From positions 1 to 41,975 of the forward strand of contig NZ_JAPFPW010000023.1 in the NCBI RefSeq assembly GCF_026155325.1: a stretch of 41,975 nucleotides of DNA, written 5' to 3'. Position 1 is the first letter of the stretch. Every line of letters starts with the position of its first letter. This document shows, one piece after another, positions 25,278 to 35,718 of this stretch. Origin of the DNA: Desulfobotulus pelophilus. Its GTDB lineage: Bacteria > Desulfobacterota > Desulfobacteria > Desulfobacterales > ASO4-4. Made by a program: the position numbers and the translations under genes. The notes beneath the pieces were generated by a model, which was not told the DNA's origin, did not search any database, and saw only the letters and a list, made by a program, of their open reading frames with translations.

Positions 25278-27701
25278 ATGAAACTCAGCCTGAACTGGCT
25301 TAAAAGCCTTCTACCGATCTCCATGAAACCCGAAGATCTCGCACACGCCCTCACCATGACCGGCCTTGAGGTGGAAGCCATAGAAAGGCCCTTTGACCAT
25401 CTGGACGGCATGGTTGCGGGCCGCATCTTTGACATAGCCCCCCATCCCAACGCAGACAAACTGCAGACATGCAAAGTGGATACGGGAAAACAAATTTTTC
25501 ACGTGGTCTGCGGAGCTCCCAATATCCAAGAAGGCATGATGGCCCCACTGGCACCGGCAGGCACCGGCATGCCCGACGGGACCATTCTCAAAAAAGGAAA
25601 AATCCGGGGGGAAATCTCCGAAGGTATGCTCTGCAGCGCAAAGGAACTGGAACTGGACAATGACCACCCTGGCATACTGCCCCTCCCTCCGGGAACCTCT
25701 CCGGGAACACCGCTATCTGCAGTGCTGGACATGGCAGATACGGTTCTGACCATCGGCCTTACCCCCAACAGGGTTGACTGCGCCAGCGTCATGGGCCTTG
25801 CCCGGGAAATAGCCGCCTTCGGAGATCAGCCCTTCTCTCCCCCTGCCATAAATGTCCCCGGTTCTGACCCTTCACTTGGCCCCATCAGCAGACACACCAG
25901 CGTCACGGTGGAAGATCCGGAAGGCTGCCCCAGGTATGCAGCCAGATTACTATCAGACATCAGGGTTGCCCCCTCACCGGCCTGGTTAAAAAACCGGCTG
26001 ATTGCAGCAGGACTTCGCCCCATTAACAATATTGTGGACATCACCAACTTCGTGATGCTGGAAACGGGGCAGCCCCTGCATGCCTTCGATTTTGACACCC
26101 TCGAAGAAAACCGTATTGTGGTCCGCCGGGCAAAACAGGGAGAAACCTTCATCACCCTGGATGAAAAGGAACACAAATTAAATACGGATATGGTCATGAT
26201 CTGCGACGGGAAAAAGCCTGTAGCCATTGGCGGCGTGATGGGCGGCCTCCACTCCGGAGTAACGGAAAAAACGCAGCGGGTACTCATTGAAAGCGCCTGC
26301 TTTGATGCTCCATCCATACGCAGAACCTCAAAAACTCTCGGCATTTCCACCGACTCATCCTATCGTTTTGAGCGTGGTGTCGATCCCCTCGGAACCCTTT
26401 ACGCCCTTGACCGGGCAGCAGCGCTGATGGCAGAACTCGGAAAGGGAAAGCTTGCGGACGGCAGCATTGACATTCACACCCTCTCTCCGCCGAAAAAGCC
26501 CATTCCGGTCACCAGCCGGTTCATCAACGAGCGGATTGGATTGAACCTTTCCGCAGCAAGCATGGCAGCACTTCTCAGCAAAGTCGGCTTTACCGCAGTT
26601 GTCAGGGAGGAAAGCCTTCAAGTGGAAATACCCTCCTTCCGAGTGGATATATCCCGAAAAGAAGACATCTCGGAAGAAGTGGCAAGGCTTTACGGATATG
26701 ACAACATTCCCGTCACGTTTCCGGAAATGCCCGCAGAAACCCGGCTGGACCCTCCGTCCGTGGGCTTCCGCCACAAACTGCAGGACCATATGACCGGACT
26801 TGGTTTTCAGGAAATCATCACTTACAGTTTTGTCGCAAAAGACAGTGCGGACAAACTGCGCCTGCCTGAAAACCACGGAATCCGGGCTTCCGTGTCCCTA
26901 CAGAACCCCATTTCCGAAGAACTGGCCGTAATGCGCACAAGCCTGGTTCCCGGGCTGTTGGGTGTACTGGCGCGCAACCTTGCCCAGCAGGAAAAAAACC
27001 TGAAATTTTTTGAAATCGGTACAACCTTTACCCCCGTCGCCGGAAAGGATCTTCCCCAGGAAAAAGAAATTCTGATCCTTGCATGGACAGGGAAACGCAA
27101 CCCCGCCGGATGGCACACCCGACCGGCAGACTGCGATTTCTTTGATATGAAAGGTGCAGTGGAAGCGCTTCTCCGATTGATCCACGTGCCTGCTGCAGAC
27201 TTCACTGCCCCCGAAAATCAAGCAGATCTTCCATGGACTCGCAGAGGATCCTGTGCCTGCATCCATTCCGACAGCACACTTCTCGGCCATATATATGAGG
27301 TACACCCTGAAACGGCCCGGCTCCATGATGTCAGACAACCCGTTTTTATAGCAGAGCTTTCTCTCAACACCCTCATGAAACAAAGGAAAACCCTGCAGCA
27401 CACAAAGGAAATACCACGATACCCGGCCACAACCCGTGACATCACCCTTATTCTTGATAAATCCATTCCAGCCGGACAGGTACTGGCCCGGGCCAGAGAA
27501 AACCAGCCCGCCATACTGGAGTCCGTTTCCATCCACGACCTGTATCAGGGAGACAAGGCTCCCGAAACAAAAAAAAGTCTTACCCTGCGCATGGTCTACC
27601 GCTCCCAGACAGAAACCCTTGCAGACAAAAAAGTAAACAAAGTCCAGGAAAAAATCAGCCAGTCTCTTCAGGATTCATTCCAGGCCTCCCTCCCGTCCTG
27701 A
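25278..27701 (+). CDS. pheT: Phenylalanyl-tRNA synthetase beta subunit
   Basis: PheT is the large subunit, with editing and tRNA binding. The 807 residues show the N-terminal tRNA-binding domain (FHVVCGAPNIQEGM near 73-86), the B3/B4 editing region with NNIVDITNFVMLE and GQPLHAFD, B5 (SFRVDISRKEDISEEVARLYGYDNIP-type, near 461-485) and a C-terminal ferredoxin-fold anticodon-binding domain (TRDITLILDK). The length is typical. It is the last gene of its unit and is followed by a terminator. Confidence 0.98.
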   Translation: MKLSLNWLKSLLPISMKPEDLAHALTMTGLEVEAIERPFDHLDGMVAGRIFDIAPHPNADKLQTCKVDTGKQIFHVVCGAPNIQEGMMAPLAPAGTGMPDGTILKKGKIRGEISEGMLCSAKELELDNDHPGILPLPPGTSPGTPLSAVLDMADTVLTIGLTPNRVDCASVMGLAREIAAFGDQPFSPPAINVPGSDPSLGPISRHTSVTVEDPEGCPRYAARLLSDIRVAPSPAWLKNRLIAAGLRPINNIVDITNFVMLETGQPLHAFDFDTLEENRIVVRRAKQGETFITLDEKEHKLNTDMVMICDGKKPVAIGGVMGGLHSGVTEKTQRVLIESACFDAPSIRRTSKTLGISTDSSYRFERGVDPLGTLYALDRAAALMAELGKGKLADGSIDIHTLSPPKKPIPVTSRFINERIGLNLSAASMAALLSKVGFTAVVREESLQVEIPSFRVDISRKEDISEEVARLYGYDNIPVTFPEMPAETRLDPPSVGFRHKLQDHMTGLGFQEIITYSFVAKDSADKLRLPENHGIRASVSLQNPISEELAVMRTSLVPGLLGVLARNLAQQEKNLKFFEIGTTFTPVAGKDLPQEKEILILAWTGKRNPAGWHTRPADCDFFDMKGAVEALLRLIHVPAADFTAPENQADLPWTRRGSCACIHSDSTLLGHIYEVHPETARLHDVRQPVFIAELSLNTLMKQRKTLQHTKEIPRYPATTRDITLILDKSIPAGQVLARARENQPAILESVSIHDLYQGDKAPETKKSLTLRMVYRSQTETLADKKVNKVQEKISQSLQDSFQASLPS

Positions 27702-27706
27702 CCCAG

Positions 27707-27740
27707 AATCTCCCTGCCGAAAACGGCGGGGAGATTTTCT
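27707..27740 (+). terminator. Intrinsic terminator after pheT
   Basis: A 13-bp stem (27707-27719 with 27724-27736, one G-T pair) around an AAAA loop ends in TTTTCT. It starts six bases past the pheT stop and just precedes the rimP promoter. Confidence 0.88.
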
Positions 27741-27753
27741 CAAAAAACCAAGC

Positions 27754-27782
27754 TTGACAAATCTGTCCGGATAACCTATTAA
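27754..27782 (+). promoter_or_regulatory. Sigma-70-type promoter of the rimP-nusA-infB operon
   Basis: TTGACA (27754-27759), a 17-base spacer and TATTAA (27777-27782). The start would be near 27789. The -35 lies in the same GCTTGACAAATCTGTC block found at the aprB promoter. Confidence 0.85.
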
Positions 27783-27875
27783 ATGCAACTGGTATGTATT
27801 TCGCTTTGAATTTTACGTATAATAGTGAATAAAAAAGCGGTTGTACATTAACCAACAGTACCGGAATCGCCACGG

Positions 27876-27899
27876 AAAACGGGCCACTGCCCGTTTTTT
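27876..27899 (+). terminator. Leader terminator (attenuator) upstream of rimP
   Basis: AACGGGC (27878-27884) pairs with GCCCGTT (27889-27895) around CACT, then six T. It lies about 90 bases after the predicted transcription start and 44 before rimP, so the operon would be attenuated or yield a short leader RNA of roughly 110 bases. Confidence 0.8.
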
Positions 27900-27942
27900 C
27901 TTTATGGAATTCCGGTCTTCCTTTTGCTTTGGAGGACCCCGG

Positions 27943-28407
27943 TTGCATACGGAACATCAAACTTTGATTCAACGCGTTCATGATCTTGCCCAGCCCCTTC
28001 TGGAATCTCAGGGACTGGAGCTTGTTCTGGCAGATCTGGTTTTGGAAGACGGTCGACGAATTCTCCGTATCTTTCTGGACAAACCGGGCGGGATAACTCT
28101 GGACGACTGCGTCCGTTTTGCAAAGGAGTTCGGTTACCTGCTGGACATTCACATCAACATTCCCGGCCAGTACAGTCTTGAGGTATCTTCTCCTGGCATC
28201 AACCGGCCCCTTGTCAAGCCCTGGGATTTTGAACGTTTTGCCGGGGAAACAGTACGGGTTCGCACCCGGATTCCCATAGACGGCCAGCGCAATTTCAGAG
28301 GTGAACTTCTGGGCATCACCGAAGGCATGGTGCACATCAAGCTCGAGGAAAAGACCGCTGCCATTTCCTTCGGGGAAATTCATTCAGCACGGCTCTGCCG
28401 GGATTAA
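27943..28407 (+). CDS. rimP: Ribosome maturation factor RimP (TTG start)
   Basis: RimP helps mature the 30S subunit. With the TTG at 27943 the protein has 154 residues, the usual length. It shows the family core: QGLELVLADLVLEDGRRILRIF, the loop DDCVRFAKEFG, YSLEVSSPGINRPL and the C-terminal SH3-like part. GGAGG at 27931-27935 stands seven bases before TTG. A longer frame from 27841 lacks a ribosome site and would run through the attenuator hairpin, so it is rejected. nusA starts 13 bases after the stop. Confidence 0.9.
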   Translation: MHTEHQTLIQRVHDLAQPLLESQGLELVLADLVLEDGRRILRIFLDKPGGITLDDCVRFAKEFGYLLDIHINIPGQYSLEVSSPGINRPLVKPWDFERFAGETVRVRTRIPIDGQRNFRGELLGITEGMVHIKLEEKTAAISFGEIHSARLCRD

Positions 28408-28420
28408 CGGAGACCACATC

Positions 28421-29812
28421 ATGCTCTTCAGCGATATAAAAAGGGTAATAGAACAGGTCAGTCGGGACAAGGGTATTCCCATGGAAACCCTTATCCATAC
28501 TCTGGAAGAAGCCCTGGAATCTGCTGCCAAGAAAAAATTGGGGTCCCACATCGACGTGGAGGCTCAGTACAATCCGGATTCGGGTGAAATAGAGGTTTTT
28601 CAGTTCCGGGAAGTGGTGGAGGACATCACCAACCCGGATTTTCAGCTCAGCCTCGAAAACGGCCGAAAACTGGACCCGGACTGTGAAATCGGTGATTCCC
28701 TCGGAACCAAGCTGGACACCACAAGCTTTGGGCGCATAGCCGCGCAGTCTGCCAAGCAGGTTATCATCCAGAAGGTCAAGGATGCGGAGCGCAATGCGGT
28801 CTATGAAGGCTTTATTGACCGTAAGGGAGAAATCATCAATGGCATTGTGCAACGGGTAGACCGGGGAGACATCATTGTCAATCTCGGCCAGACCGAAGCC
28901 TTGCTTCCCGCCAGAGAACAGATCCCCAGAGAAACATACCGAAGAGGCGACCGCATCCGGGCCAGCATCATGAAGGTTCTTCAGGACAGCCGTGGGCCAC
29001 AGATTGTTCTTTCCCGCACCCACCCTCAGTTTCTCATTGCCCTTTTCCGCAGTGAAGTACCGGAGGTTGCCGAGGGTGTCGTAACCATAGAAACGGCCTC
29101 CCGAGAGCCCGGAGTAAGGGCCAAAATTGCTGTCTCATCTCAGGATTCCGGGGTTGACCCCGTAGGTGCCTGCGTCGGCATGAAAGGATCCAGAGTTCAG
29201 GCGGTGGTACAGGAACTTCGGGGAGAAAAAATCGACATTATTTCATGGAGCCCGGATGCGGCCCGCTTTGTCTGCAACGCCCTCGCTCCGGCCGAAATTC
29301 TCAGGGTAGTTATCGATGAGGACAACCGGGCCATGGAAGTGATCGTTCCCGACGAATTTCTTTCCATTGCCATTGGTAAAAAAGGTCAGAACGTCCGCCT
29401 TGCATCCAGACTGACCGGATGGCACCTTGATGTCAAAAGTGAGGCATCCTACAGCCTTGCCATGAAAGAAGGCTATGCCACCCTGATGAAAATCCCGGGT
29501 GTAGGCATGACACTTGCCGAAGCCCTTTATTCCGAAGGCTTCACTAGTCCTCAGGACGTGGCTGACGCAACGATTGAAGATCTGCTGCAGGTGGAGGGTA
29601 TGGATGCTGAGACGGCTGAAGCCATCATTGAGGCAGCCCAGCAAGAGAACACCCCAGCCAATAATACAAACAGACCCGGTCCCGGGATCTTCGCAGATAG
29701 GGAGTCAACAGACACCGCATCCGCAGAAACCGCACCGGACACAACCACTATAGAAGAGAACCGGCAGGTCCCCGCAGATGAAGCGGCGACACCGGAATCG
29801 GAAAACGAGTAA
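28421..29812 (+). CDS. nusA: Transcription termination/antitermination factor NusA
   Basis: NusA binds RNA polymerase and nascent RNA and governs pausing, termination and antitermination. The 463 residues carry an N-domain (MLFSDIKRVIEQVS on), an S1 domain (GEIINGIVQRVDRGDIIV), two KH domains (PVGACVGMKGSRVQAVV and LSIAIGKKGQNVRLAS) and a C-terminal HhH pair (KIPGVGMTLAEAL; LLQVEGMDAETAEAI). It ends in a ~55-residue tail rich in Ala, Thr, Glu and Pro. The ATG at 28421 has GGAGA upstream; a longer frame overlapping rimP is a shadow. Confidence 0.98.
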   Translation: MLFSDIKRVIEQVSRDKGIPMETLIHTLEEALESAAKKKLGSHIDVEAQYNPDSGEIEVFQFREVVEDITNPDFQLSLENGRKLDPDCEIGDSLGTKLDTTSFGRIAAQSAKQVIIQKVKDAERNAVYEGFIDRKGEIINGIVQRVDRGDIIVNLGQTEALLPAREQIPRETYRRGDRIRASIMKVLQDSRGPQIVLSRTHPQFLIALFRSEVPEVAEGVVTIETASREPGVRAKIAVSSQDSGVDPVGACVGMKGSRVQAVVQELRGEKIDIISWSPDAARFVCNALAPAEILRVVIDEDNRAMEVIVPDEFLSIAIGKKGQNVRLASRLTGWHLDVKSEASYSLAMKEGYATLMKIPGVGMTLAEALYSEGFTSPQDVADATIEDLLQVEGMDAETAEAIIEAAQQENTPANNTNRPGPGIFADRESTDTASAETAPDTTTIEENRQVPADEAATPESENE

Positions 29813-29889
29813 TTCCGGACCGGGAAAACCGCGGTGATTCGGAAGCTTCAGAGGGCTGACCTCTGCTACCGGTGAGAAGGGGGATATGG

Positions 29890-32805
29890 ATGGGACGTAT
29901 GCGAGTCTATGAACTGGCCAAGGAGCTGAATATGACCAACAAGGCGCTCCTCGACAAAATTTATAAAATGGACGGGGTTGAGGTGCGCAGCCACATGAGT
30001 GCCTTGGAGGATGGTGAAATAGAAACTATCCGGCGCTTTGTCATGGGAAAAGACAGTGAAGAGGAAAGCCGCAGGGTACAGCCAGCGGTGGTACGGCGCC
30101 GCAAGCGTCGGCCGGGACGTTCTTCCGGTACGGAAACATCTCAACAGCAGCCACCCTCTTCTTCGGAAACCACGGAGCCCATGCCTTCGGATGACACATC
30201 CGTTTCCGAAGAAAAGGCAGCGGAATATGCGGCCTTGGACCCTGAGGAAACTTCCCTTCCCCAAAGACCTGCAACCAAAGATTCTGCGTCTGCAGAACAG
30301 GAACATCCTGTGCAGAAACCCGCAAAACCCGCGAGTGGAGCCAAAATTATTTTCCGCCCCCCGGAATCGAAAACGGAGGCAGCAGTGCCTGCCCCTGTCG
30401 AGACGCAGCAGTCTCCGGAAGATACCCCCCCTGCAGAGGCTCCCGTTGAAGAAATCACCCCTGCTCCCGTTTCAGAGGAAAGAACCTCCGCAGTCATGAA
30501 AGACGCAGATAATTTGTCAGCAGAAGAAACCACAACGGAAGACACTCTGAACAAAACCTCCGATGACAAACCGGCTGCGGAAATCAAAAAAAGTACGGAA
30601 AGCTCCCCTGAAGCGGATGATGCTACCCGCAATGACCGGAAAAAGAAAAAAAGCACTGCGGCAAAAATCATCAAAAGGATTGATCCGGCTGTTCTTCAAC
30701 AGATGAAATCCGATCGCAGCCCTTCTGCCAAACAAGCGGCCAAACCTGTCGCCGCTCCAGCTGTCATTCCTGTTCCCGAGCCGGACCCTCTGGAAATACT
30801 CCTTACTTCTGAAACGCCATCACAGGAAGCGGCTCCCTCCAGCGGAAGCCGCAAAAAAAAGGGGAAAGACAGTCTTTCCAAAGATCTGGCCGAAACCCGC
30901 AACGACGAAAACGAGCGCAGGGGCAAGAAAAAAGGTCGTAAGAAATCGGTTGTGGAAGGAGATGCCCTCTACAATCGTGGTAAAAAAGGGAAAAAGGGCA
31001 AAAAACAGGAACAGCACCAGAAGACTCAGATCACGGTACCCAAAGCTATCAAGCGCCGTATCAAAGTGGATGATACCATTGTACTCTCCGAACTTGCCAA
31101 GCGCATGGGGATTAAAGCCAGCCTCATGATCCAGAAACTCATGATGATGGATGTCATGGCAACGGTAAATCAGACCATTGACTATGATACCGCTACCGTC
31201 GTTGCCGGTGAGTTCGGATTCGAGGTGGAAAAGGCCGCCTTTGAAGAAGAGAACATCCTTCAGGGCCACGAAGACCGGCCTGAAGAACTCATTACAAGGG
31301 CACCTGTAGTAACGGTTATGGGTCATGTAGACCATGGAAAAACATCCCTGCTGGATACCATCCGTAAAACCCGTGTTGTGACCGGAGAAGCCGGTGGGAT
31401 TACTCAGCATATTGGTGCCTACTCCGTGGAAACGGACAGAGGACGCATCACATTCCTGGATACTCCCGGCCACGAAGCCTTCACCGCTATGCGGTCCCGA
31501 GGTGCGAAAGTTACGGATATTGTTATTCTGGTCGTTGCTGCCGATGACGGTGTCATGCCCCAGACCGTCGAAGCCATCAACCATGCCAAGGCAGCGGAAG
31601 TCCCCATTATAGTGGCTGTCAATAAGATGGACAAGCCCGGGGCTGAACCCGACCGGGTAAAACGCGAGCTGTCTGAAAAAGGTGTTCTCGCAGAAGACTG
31701 GGGCGGAGACACCATTTTCACCTATGTATCAGCCAAAGAGGACACGGGCATAGACAATCTGCTGGAAATGGTACTCCTCCAGGCGGAAGTCCTTGATCTG
31801 AAAGCCAACCCGGATAAAAAAGCCCTGGGCCATGTTGTGGAAGCCAAGCTGGACACGGGCAGAGGCCCGGTGGCTACCGTACTTATTCAGGAAGGCACCC
31901 TCCGGACCGGAGATGCCGTTGTCTGCGGTATCCATCATGGCAAGATTCGTGCTATGATCAATGACAAAGGCGACCATAACGCTGAGGCCGGCCCTTCCAT
32001 TCCCGTTGAAATTCTGGGCCTTTCCGGTGTTCCGGCTGCGGGTGATGAGCTTTTTGCCCTTAAAGATGAAAAAGACGCCAAACAGGTTTCCCAGCATAGG
32101 TCTCAGAAGCAGAGAGCAAAGGAACTGGCACGTACCAGCCGCATGAGCCTTGAAAAACTCTTTGAACAGATGGAAGAAGGAGAAGTCAAAGAGCTGAACC
32201 TCATTCTGAAGGCTGACGTTCAGGGTTCCATAGAAGCCATACGGGATTCTCTGGAAAAAATGTCCACTCAGGAAGTTAAAATCCACATCATTCATGCAGC
32301 CACAGGCACGGTTACAGAATCCGACATATCTCTGGCTGCCGTATCCAACGCCATCATTCTCGGCTTTAATGTCCGTCCCGGAGCCAAAGTGCATGAAATG
32401 GCCAAGGAAGAGAATGTGGATATGCGCTTCTATGATATCATCTACAATGCCCTGAAAGACATCCAGGATGCCATGGTGGGCATGATGGCATCCACCTTCG
32501 AAGAAAAGGTTCTTGGCAGAGCCGAAGTCCGCCAGACCTTCTTCATTCCGAAAACAGGAACCATTGCCGGCTCCTTTATCACGGATGGTAACGTATACAG
32601 AAATCAGAAGGTGCGCCTGCTGAGAGACGGCGTCATTATGTACGATGGCCGCATGTCCTCCCTCAAACGTTTCAAAGAAGACGCAAGGGAAGTGGCCAAA
32701 GGATATGAATGCGGAATTGGCATTGAAAATTACAACGATATAAAAGTGGGTGATATTATTGAATCTTATGAAATCATTGAGATCAAGCCCACCCTGAAGG
32801 AGTAA
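29890..32805 (+). CDS. infB: Translation initiation factor IF-2
   Basis: IF2 is the GTPase bringing initiator tRNA to the ribosome. The 971 residues start with an IF2-N segment ([17 protein letters not shown]), followed by a ~300-residue low-complexity Pro/Glu/Lys region (about 60-370) and a second IF2-N ([18 protein letters not shown]). The G domain has GHVDHGKTS at 478-486, DTPGHEAF and NKMD, and the EF-Tu-like and C-terminal tRNA-binding domains follow. The ATG at 29890 has AAGGGGG six to seven bases upstream. Seventy-seven bases separate it from nusA, with a small hairpin (29849-29865). Confidence 0.98.
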   Translation: MGRMRVYELAKELNMTNKALLDKIYKMDGVEVRSHMSALEDGEIETIRRFVMGKDSEEESRRVQPAVVRRRKRRPGRSSGTETSQQQPPSSSETTEPMPSDDTSVSEEKAAEYAALDPEETSLPQRPATKDSASAEQEHPVQKPAKPASGAKIIFRPPESKTEAAVPAPVETQQSPEDTPPAEAPVEEITPAPVSEERTSAVMKDADNLSAEETTTEDTLNKTSDDKPAAEIKKSTESSPEADDATRNDRKKKKSTAAKIIKRIDPAVLQQMKSDRSPSAKQAAKPVAAPAVIPVPEPDPLEILLTSETPSQEAAPSSGSRKKKGKDSLSKDLAETRNDENERRGKKKGRKKSVVEGDALYNRGKKGKKGKKQEQHQKTQITVPKAIKRRIKVDDTIVLSELAKRMGIKASLMIQKLMMMDVMATVNQTIDYDTATVVAGEFGFEVEKAAFEEENILQGHEDRPEELITRAPVVTVMGHVDHGKTSLLDTIRKTRVVTGEAGGITQHIGAYSVETDRGRITFLDTPGHEAFTAMRSRGAKVTDIVILVVAADDGVMPQTVEAINHAKAAEVPIIVAVNKMDKPGAEPDRVKRELSEKGVLAEDWGGDTIFTYVSAKEDTGIDNLLEMVLLQAEVLDLKANPDKKALGHVVEAKLDTGRGPVATVLIQEGTLRTGDAVVCGIHHGKIRAMINDKGDHNAEAGPSIPVEILGLSGVPAAGDELFALKDEKDAKQVSQHRSQKQRAKELARTSRMSLEKLFEQMEEGEVKELNLILKADVQGSIEAIRDSLEKMSTQEVKIHIIHAATGTVTESDISLAAVSNAIILGFNVRPGAKVHEMAKEENVDMRFYDIIYNALKDIQDAMVGMMASTFEEKVLGRAEVRQTFFIPKTGTIAGSFITDGNVYRNQKVRLLRDGVIMYDGRMSSLKRFKEDAREVAKGYECGIGIENYNDIKVGDIIESYEIIEIKPTLKE

Positions 32806-32843
32806 ACGCCGCTCCGTACAGCATCTCCTCACACAATCAGAAA

Positions 32844-32880
32844 CCGCCCGGAGAGCGATGCTTCCCCCGGGCGGCTTTAT
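32844..32880 (+). terminator. Probable weak terminator between infB and rbfA
   Basis: CCGCCCGG (32844-32851) pairs with CCGGGCGG (32867-32874), and the loop can pair at CGATGCTTCC/GAGAG. It is followed by CTTTATTT, so termination is likely partial. Confidence 0.6.
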
Positions 32881-32930
32881 TTGCTACAAAACTGCCTGAT
32901 CATAAATTCAGGTTCGTTAAAGGAGTCATC

Positions 32931-33314
32931 ATGAAAGCCTCCCCCAGAGCTGACAGGATCCGAGGCCGCATCCTTGAGGTTGTTGCAGGCCTTCTCAGCC
33001 GCGACATCCAGGATCCCCGCCTGCACCTTGTGACCATCACCGGTGTTGATATCAGCAGGGATCTGCGCATAGCCACAATTTTTTTTACCACTGTCAGCGG
33101 ACCTCAGGCACAGGCCGATGCACTGAAAGGTTTTGAAAGTGCCAAGGGATTTATCAAGCGTCATGCAGCCAAAGAACTCGGCTTACAATATATGCCCGAC
33201 CTTCGTTTTCGCCATGATGACTCTTTTGACTACGGAGCCCGCATGGAGAAAAAGCTCCGCGAGGTGATGGCAGAAGACAGGAAAGATGACAATCATGATC
33301 AGGAATCTTCTTAA
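32931..33314 (+). CDS. rbfA: Ribosome-binding factor A
   Basis: RbfA is a cold-responsive KH-like 30S assembly factor. The 127 residues include RADRIRGRILEVVAGLLSRD, DPRLHLVTITGVDISRDL and the FIKRHAAKELGLQYMPDLRF segment. The ATG is preceded by AAGGAG at five bases. It is followed by the DHH gene with a 29-base overlap, in the usual infB-rbfA-truB neighbourhood. Confidence 0.96.
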   Translation: MKASPRADRIRGRILEVVAGLLSRDIQDPRLHLVTITGVDISRDLRIATIFFTTVSGPQAQADALKGFESAKGFIKRHAAKELGLQYMPDLRFRHDDSFDYGARMEKKLREVMAEDRKDDNHDQESS

Positions 33315-34272
33315 CGAATCGTCCCATCTCCTGCTGGTCTCCCATGTGCAGCCTGATGGCGATGCCATAGGTTCCCTTCTGGCCCTTGGGTTGAGTCTCC
33401 AGGCCCAAGGGAAGCATGTCACCATGTACAATGAGGATGGCACTCCTCCTTCCTTTGCTTTTTTACCTGGCACAGAAAGAGTCACGGAACATCCCGGAGA
33501 GCTGGCCCAATACGACACCCTTATCGTGCTGGACTCCGGAGACACCGATCGTATGGGCAGCCGGGCCCAGGAACTGATGAGCATCCCCTGCATTATCAAT
33601 ATCGACCATCACCCCAGCAATACTCTCTTCGGATCCCTGAATATGGTGGATCCAGAAGCTGCCTCCACCACAGTCATGGTGTGGAGACTGCTGCAACAGA
33701 TGGAATGGCATATACCGACAGAAGCTGCATGGGCCATATACACAGGTATTTTCACGGATACCGGTGGTTTCCGATTTGGCAACACCAATACGGAGGCCCT
33801 TTCCATAGCCGCCGCCATGACATCTCTGGGAGCAGACCCGGAAACCGTATCCAGACATATCATGGGCAGCTATTCCTTTGCCTATATCCGACTGCTTCAG
33901 GAAGCCCTCAGCTCCATCCGCCTGGCTGCAGACGGGAAGCTGGCTTCCATGACCCTTACCAGGCACATGCTTGAAAAAACGGGAGCTACAGAAGGAGAGG
34001 CCAGTGGCCTTGTCAACTATGCACGCTATATTGATGGCGTAAAAATGGCTGCATTGATCCGGGAAAAAGATACCCACACAGAAACGGAACCTTCCTACAA
34101 AATCAGTCTCAGGGCGGACGGAGATATGGATGCAGCTGCCATTGCAGTGGCCCATGGCGGTGGTGGTCACAGAGCTGCTGCCGGTTTTTCCACATCCCTG
34201 CCTCCGGAAAGCATTCTCAAAATGCTGGAAACCTGCATCCAAACCACGAAAAACGACAGCCAGCGCCTATGA
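33286..34272 (+). CDS. DHH/DHHA1 family phosphoesterase (NrnA-like oligoribonuclease/pAp phosphatase)
   Basis: A 328-residue DHH-family enzyme. NrnA-type members degrade short RNA and dephosphorylate pAp. Motifs are HVQPDGDAIGS (Asp24, Asp26), LDSGDTDR, INIDHHPSN and TGIFTDTGGFRFGN in the DHH domain. GGGGHRAAAGF follows in the C-terminal DHHA1 domain. The start overlaps rbfA. Two ATGs three codons apart (33286, 33295) compete; AGGA is close to the first. The last codons overlap truB by ATGA. Confidence 0.9.
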   Translation: MTIMIRNLLNESSHLLLVSHVQPDGDAIGSLLALGLSLQAQGKHVTMYNEDGTPPSFAFLPGTERVTEHPGELAQYDTLIVLDSGDTDRMGSRAQELMSIPCIINIDHHPSNTLFGSLNMVDPEAASTTVMVWRLLQQMEWHIPTEAAWAIYTGIFTDTGGFRFGNTNTEALSIAAAMTSLGADPETVSRHIMGSYSFAYIRLLQEALSSIRLAADGKLASMTLTRHMLEKTGATEGEASGLVNYARYIDGVKMAALIREKDTHTETEPSYKISLRADGDMDAAAIAVAHGGGGHRAAAGFSTSLPPESILKMLETCIQTTKNDSQRL

Positions 34273-35183
34273 CAATGGACGGAATACTTCTCATCGACAA
34301 ACCCCGCGGCCTCAGCTCTGCGGCGGTTGTGGGATGCATCAAAAGAACTTTTGGCCTTAAAAAAATCGGGCATGCAGGAACACTGGACCCTTTTGCAACG
34401 GGCCTTCTTGTTCTCTGTCTGGGAAGAGCCACACGCATTTCCAGATATTTTCTGGGCGGAGATAAAGCCTATGAAGCCACTCTGAGGCTAGGGTTTGCAA
34501 CGGATACTCTGGATCCGGAAGGGGCCATTACAGAGCAGGCACCCATACCGCAGGTAACCCCCAAAGCAATCCGTGATATTTTTAAACAATTCTCAGGGCC
34601 CATACGGCAGATTCCCCCAGCCTATTCCGCCTTGAAACATAATGGTGTTCCACTTTACCGTCTTGCAAGGCAGGGAAATCCCGTGCAGAAACCTGCTCGC
34701 TCCGTAGTAGTTCACACCCTTGCATTACAAGACATCGCACTACCGGACATCCGCTTTTCCGTTCACTGCTCCTCTGGAACCTATATCCGCACACTGGCAG
34801 CAGACTTTGCCCGCTCCATGGGCACCGTGGGGCACCTCGTGGAACTGAGAAGGACCGAGTGCTGTGGATTCAGCATCCATAAGGCGTTGAACCTGGAAGA
34901 GTGCCTGGAAAAAGCCCGGCAGACTCCCGCCATGCTCCCCGACTTGATCCCAATGACAGAAGCCCTACACTTTCTGCCCGGAGTCAGGGTAAATAATGCT
35001 TTGACGGAAAAGATCTTTCATGGCAAAGTGCTCAGCACAGCGGAAATCTTGCCTTCCGTTCCTCACTTCGGCCCTGTGCGCGTACTGAACGCAGAGAGCA
35101 GGCTTGTGGCTGTAATCCGACGAAATGAGGACGACCCGGATTTTTTCTGTTACGATGCAGTGCTGGCCGACGGGACAGCATAA
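34269..35183 (+). CDS. truB: tRNA pseudouridine(55) synthase
   Basis: TruB makes pseudouridine 55 in the T loop of tRNAs. The 304-residue protein has the catalytic [14 protein letters not shown] with Asp40, [22 protein letters not shown] and [12 protein letters not shown], with a PUA-like C-terminal part. It is last in the rimP-nusA-infB-rbfA-DHH-truB string and is followed by 169 bases before rpsO. Confidence 0.97.
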   Translation: MTMDGILLIDKPRGLSSAAVVGCIKRTFGLKKIGHAGTLDPFATGLLVLCLGRATRISRYFLGGDKAYEATLRLGFATDTLDPEGAITEQAPIPQVTPKAIRDIFKQFSGPIRQIPPAYSALKHNGVPLYRLARQGNPVQKPARSVVVHTLALQDIALPDIRFSVHCSSGTYIRTLAADFARSMGTVGHLVELRRTECCGFSIHKALNLEECLEKARQTPAMLPDLIPMTEALHFLPGVRVNNALTEKIFHGKVLSTAEILPSVPHFGPVRVLNAESRLVAVIRRNEDDPDFFCYDAVLADGTA

Positions 35184-35352
35184 CAATCAGAGACAAGGGG
35201 CAAACCCAAACATTGCAAGACAGGCCTGCCCCCTCTTATCACCATGCCCTTTTGCATATCGTTTAAGCCTAAAGGCTTACGGTCTGAATGGAATATCGGA
35301 TCGAAAACGCAGAAGGTTTCAGCCATTATTATTCCAAACGAGGAGACGTACT

Positions 35353-35622
35353 GTGGTATTCACAAATGAACAAAAAAAAGAAATCATTGAAAAATTCAAG
35401 ACCCATGAATCCGACACCGGTTCCCCGGAAGTGCAGATTGCTCTTTTGACCCACAGAATCAGCTATCTTACGGAGCATCTCAAGATCCATAAAAAAGATC
35501 ATGCTTCCCGCAGAGGACTGCTGATTCTGGTTGGACAGCGCAGGCGTCTGCTGAACTACCTCAAGAAAAAAGAAGCACAGCGTTACAGAGACATCATCGC
35601 AGCCCTCGGACTGCGCCGCTGA
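35353..35622 (+). CDS. rpsO: 30S ribosomal protein S15
   Basis: S15 binds 16S rRNA early in 30S assembly. The 89-residue protein starts [16 protein letters not shown] and has [20 protein letters not shown] and [21 protein letters not shown]. The start is GTG at 35353 with AGGAGA six bases upstream; a longer frame is a shadow. The rpsO-pnp order is conserved. A 6-bp stem (TAAGCC 35264-35269 with GGCTTA 35274-35279) lies in the leader. Confidence 0.97.
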   Translation: MVFTNEQKKEIIEKFKTHESDTGSPEVQIALLTHRISYLTEHLKIHKKDHASRRGLLILVGQRRRLLNYLKKKEAQRYRDIIAALGLRR

Positions 35623-35718
35623 TCTTTCCCGGGATTTTTTTCCCGAGCCCTTCACCACAGGGGTTCAGGTACTGCCTGAGCCCCCCATATTAGCCCCGCG
35701 CCTGATGCGGACAAAGAG

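Noticed and set aside
27789-27880. A tRNA-fMet (metY) gene ahead of rimP, as in enteric bacteria
   Set aside because: The leader cannot be folded by eye into a cloverleaf and has no CCA-ending acceptor stem.
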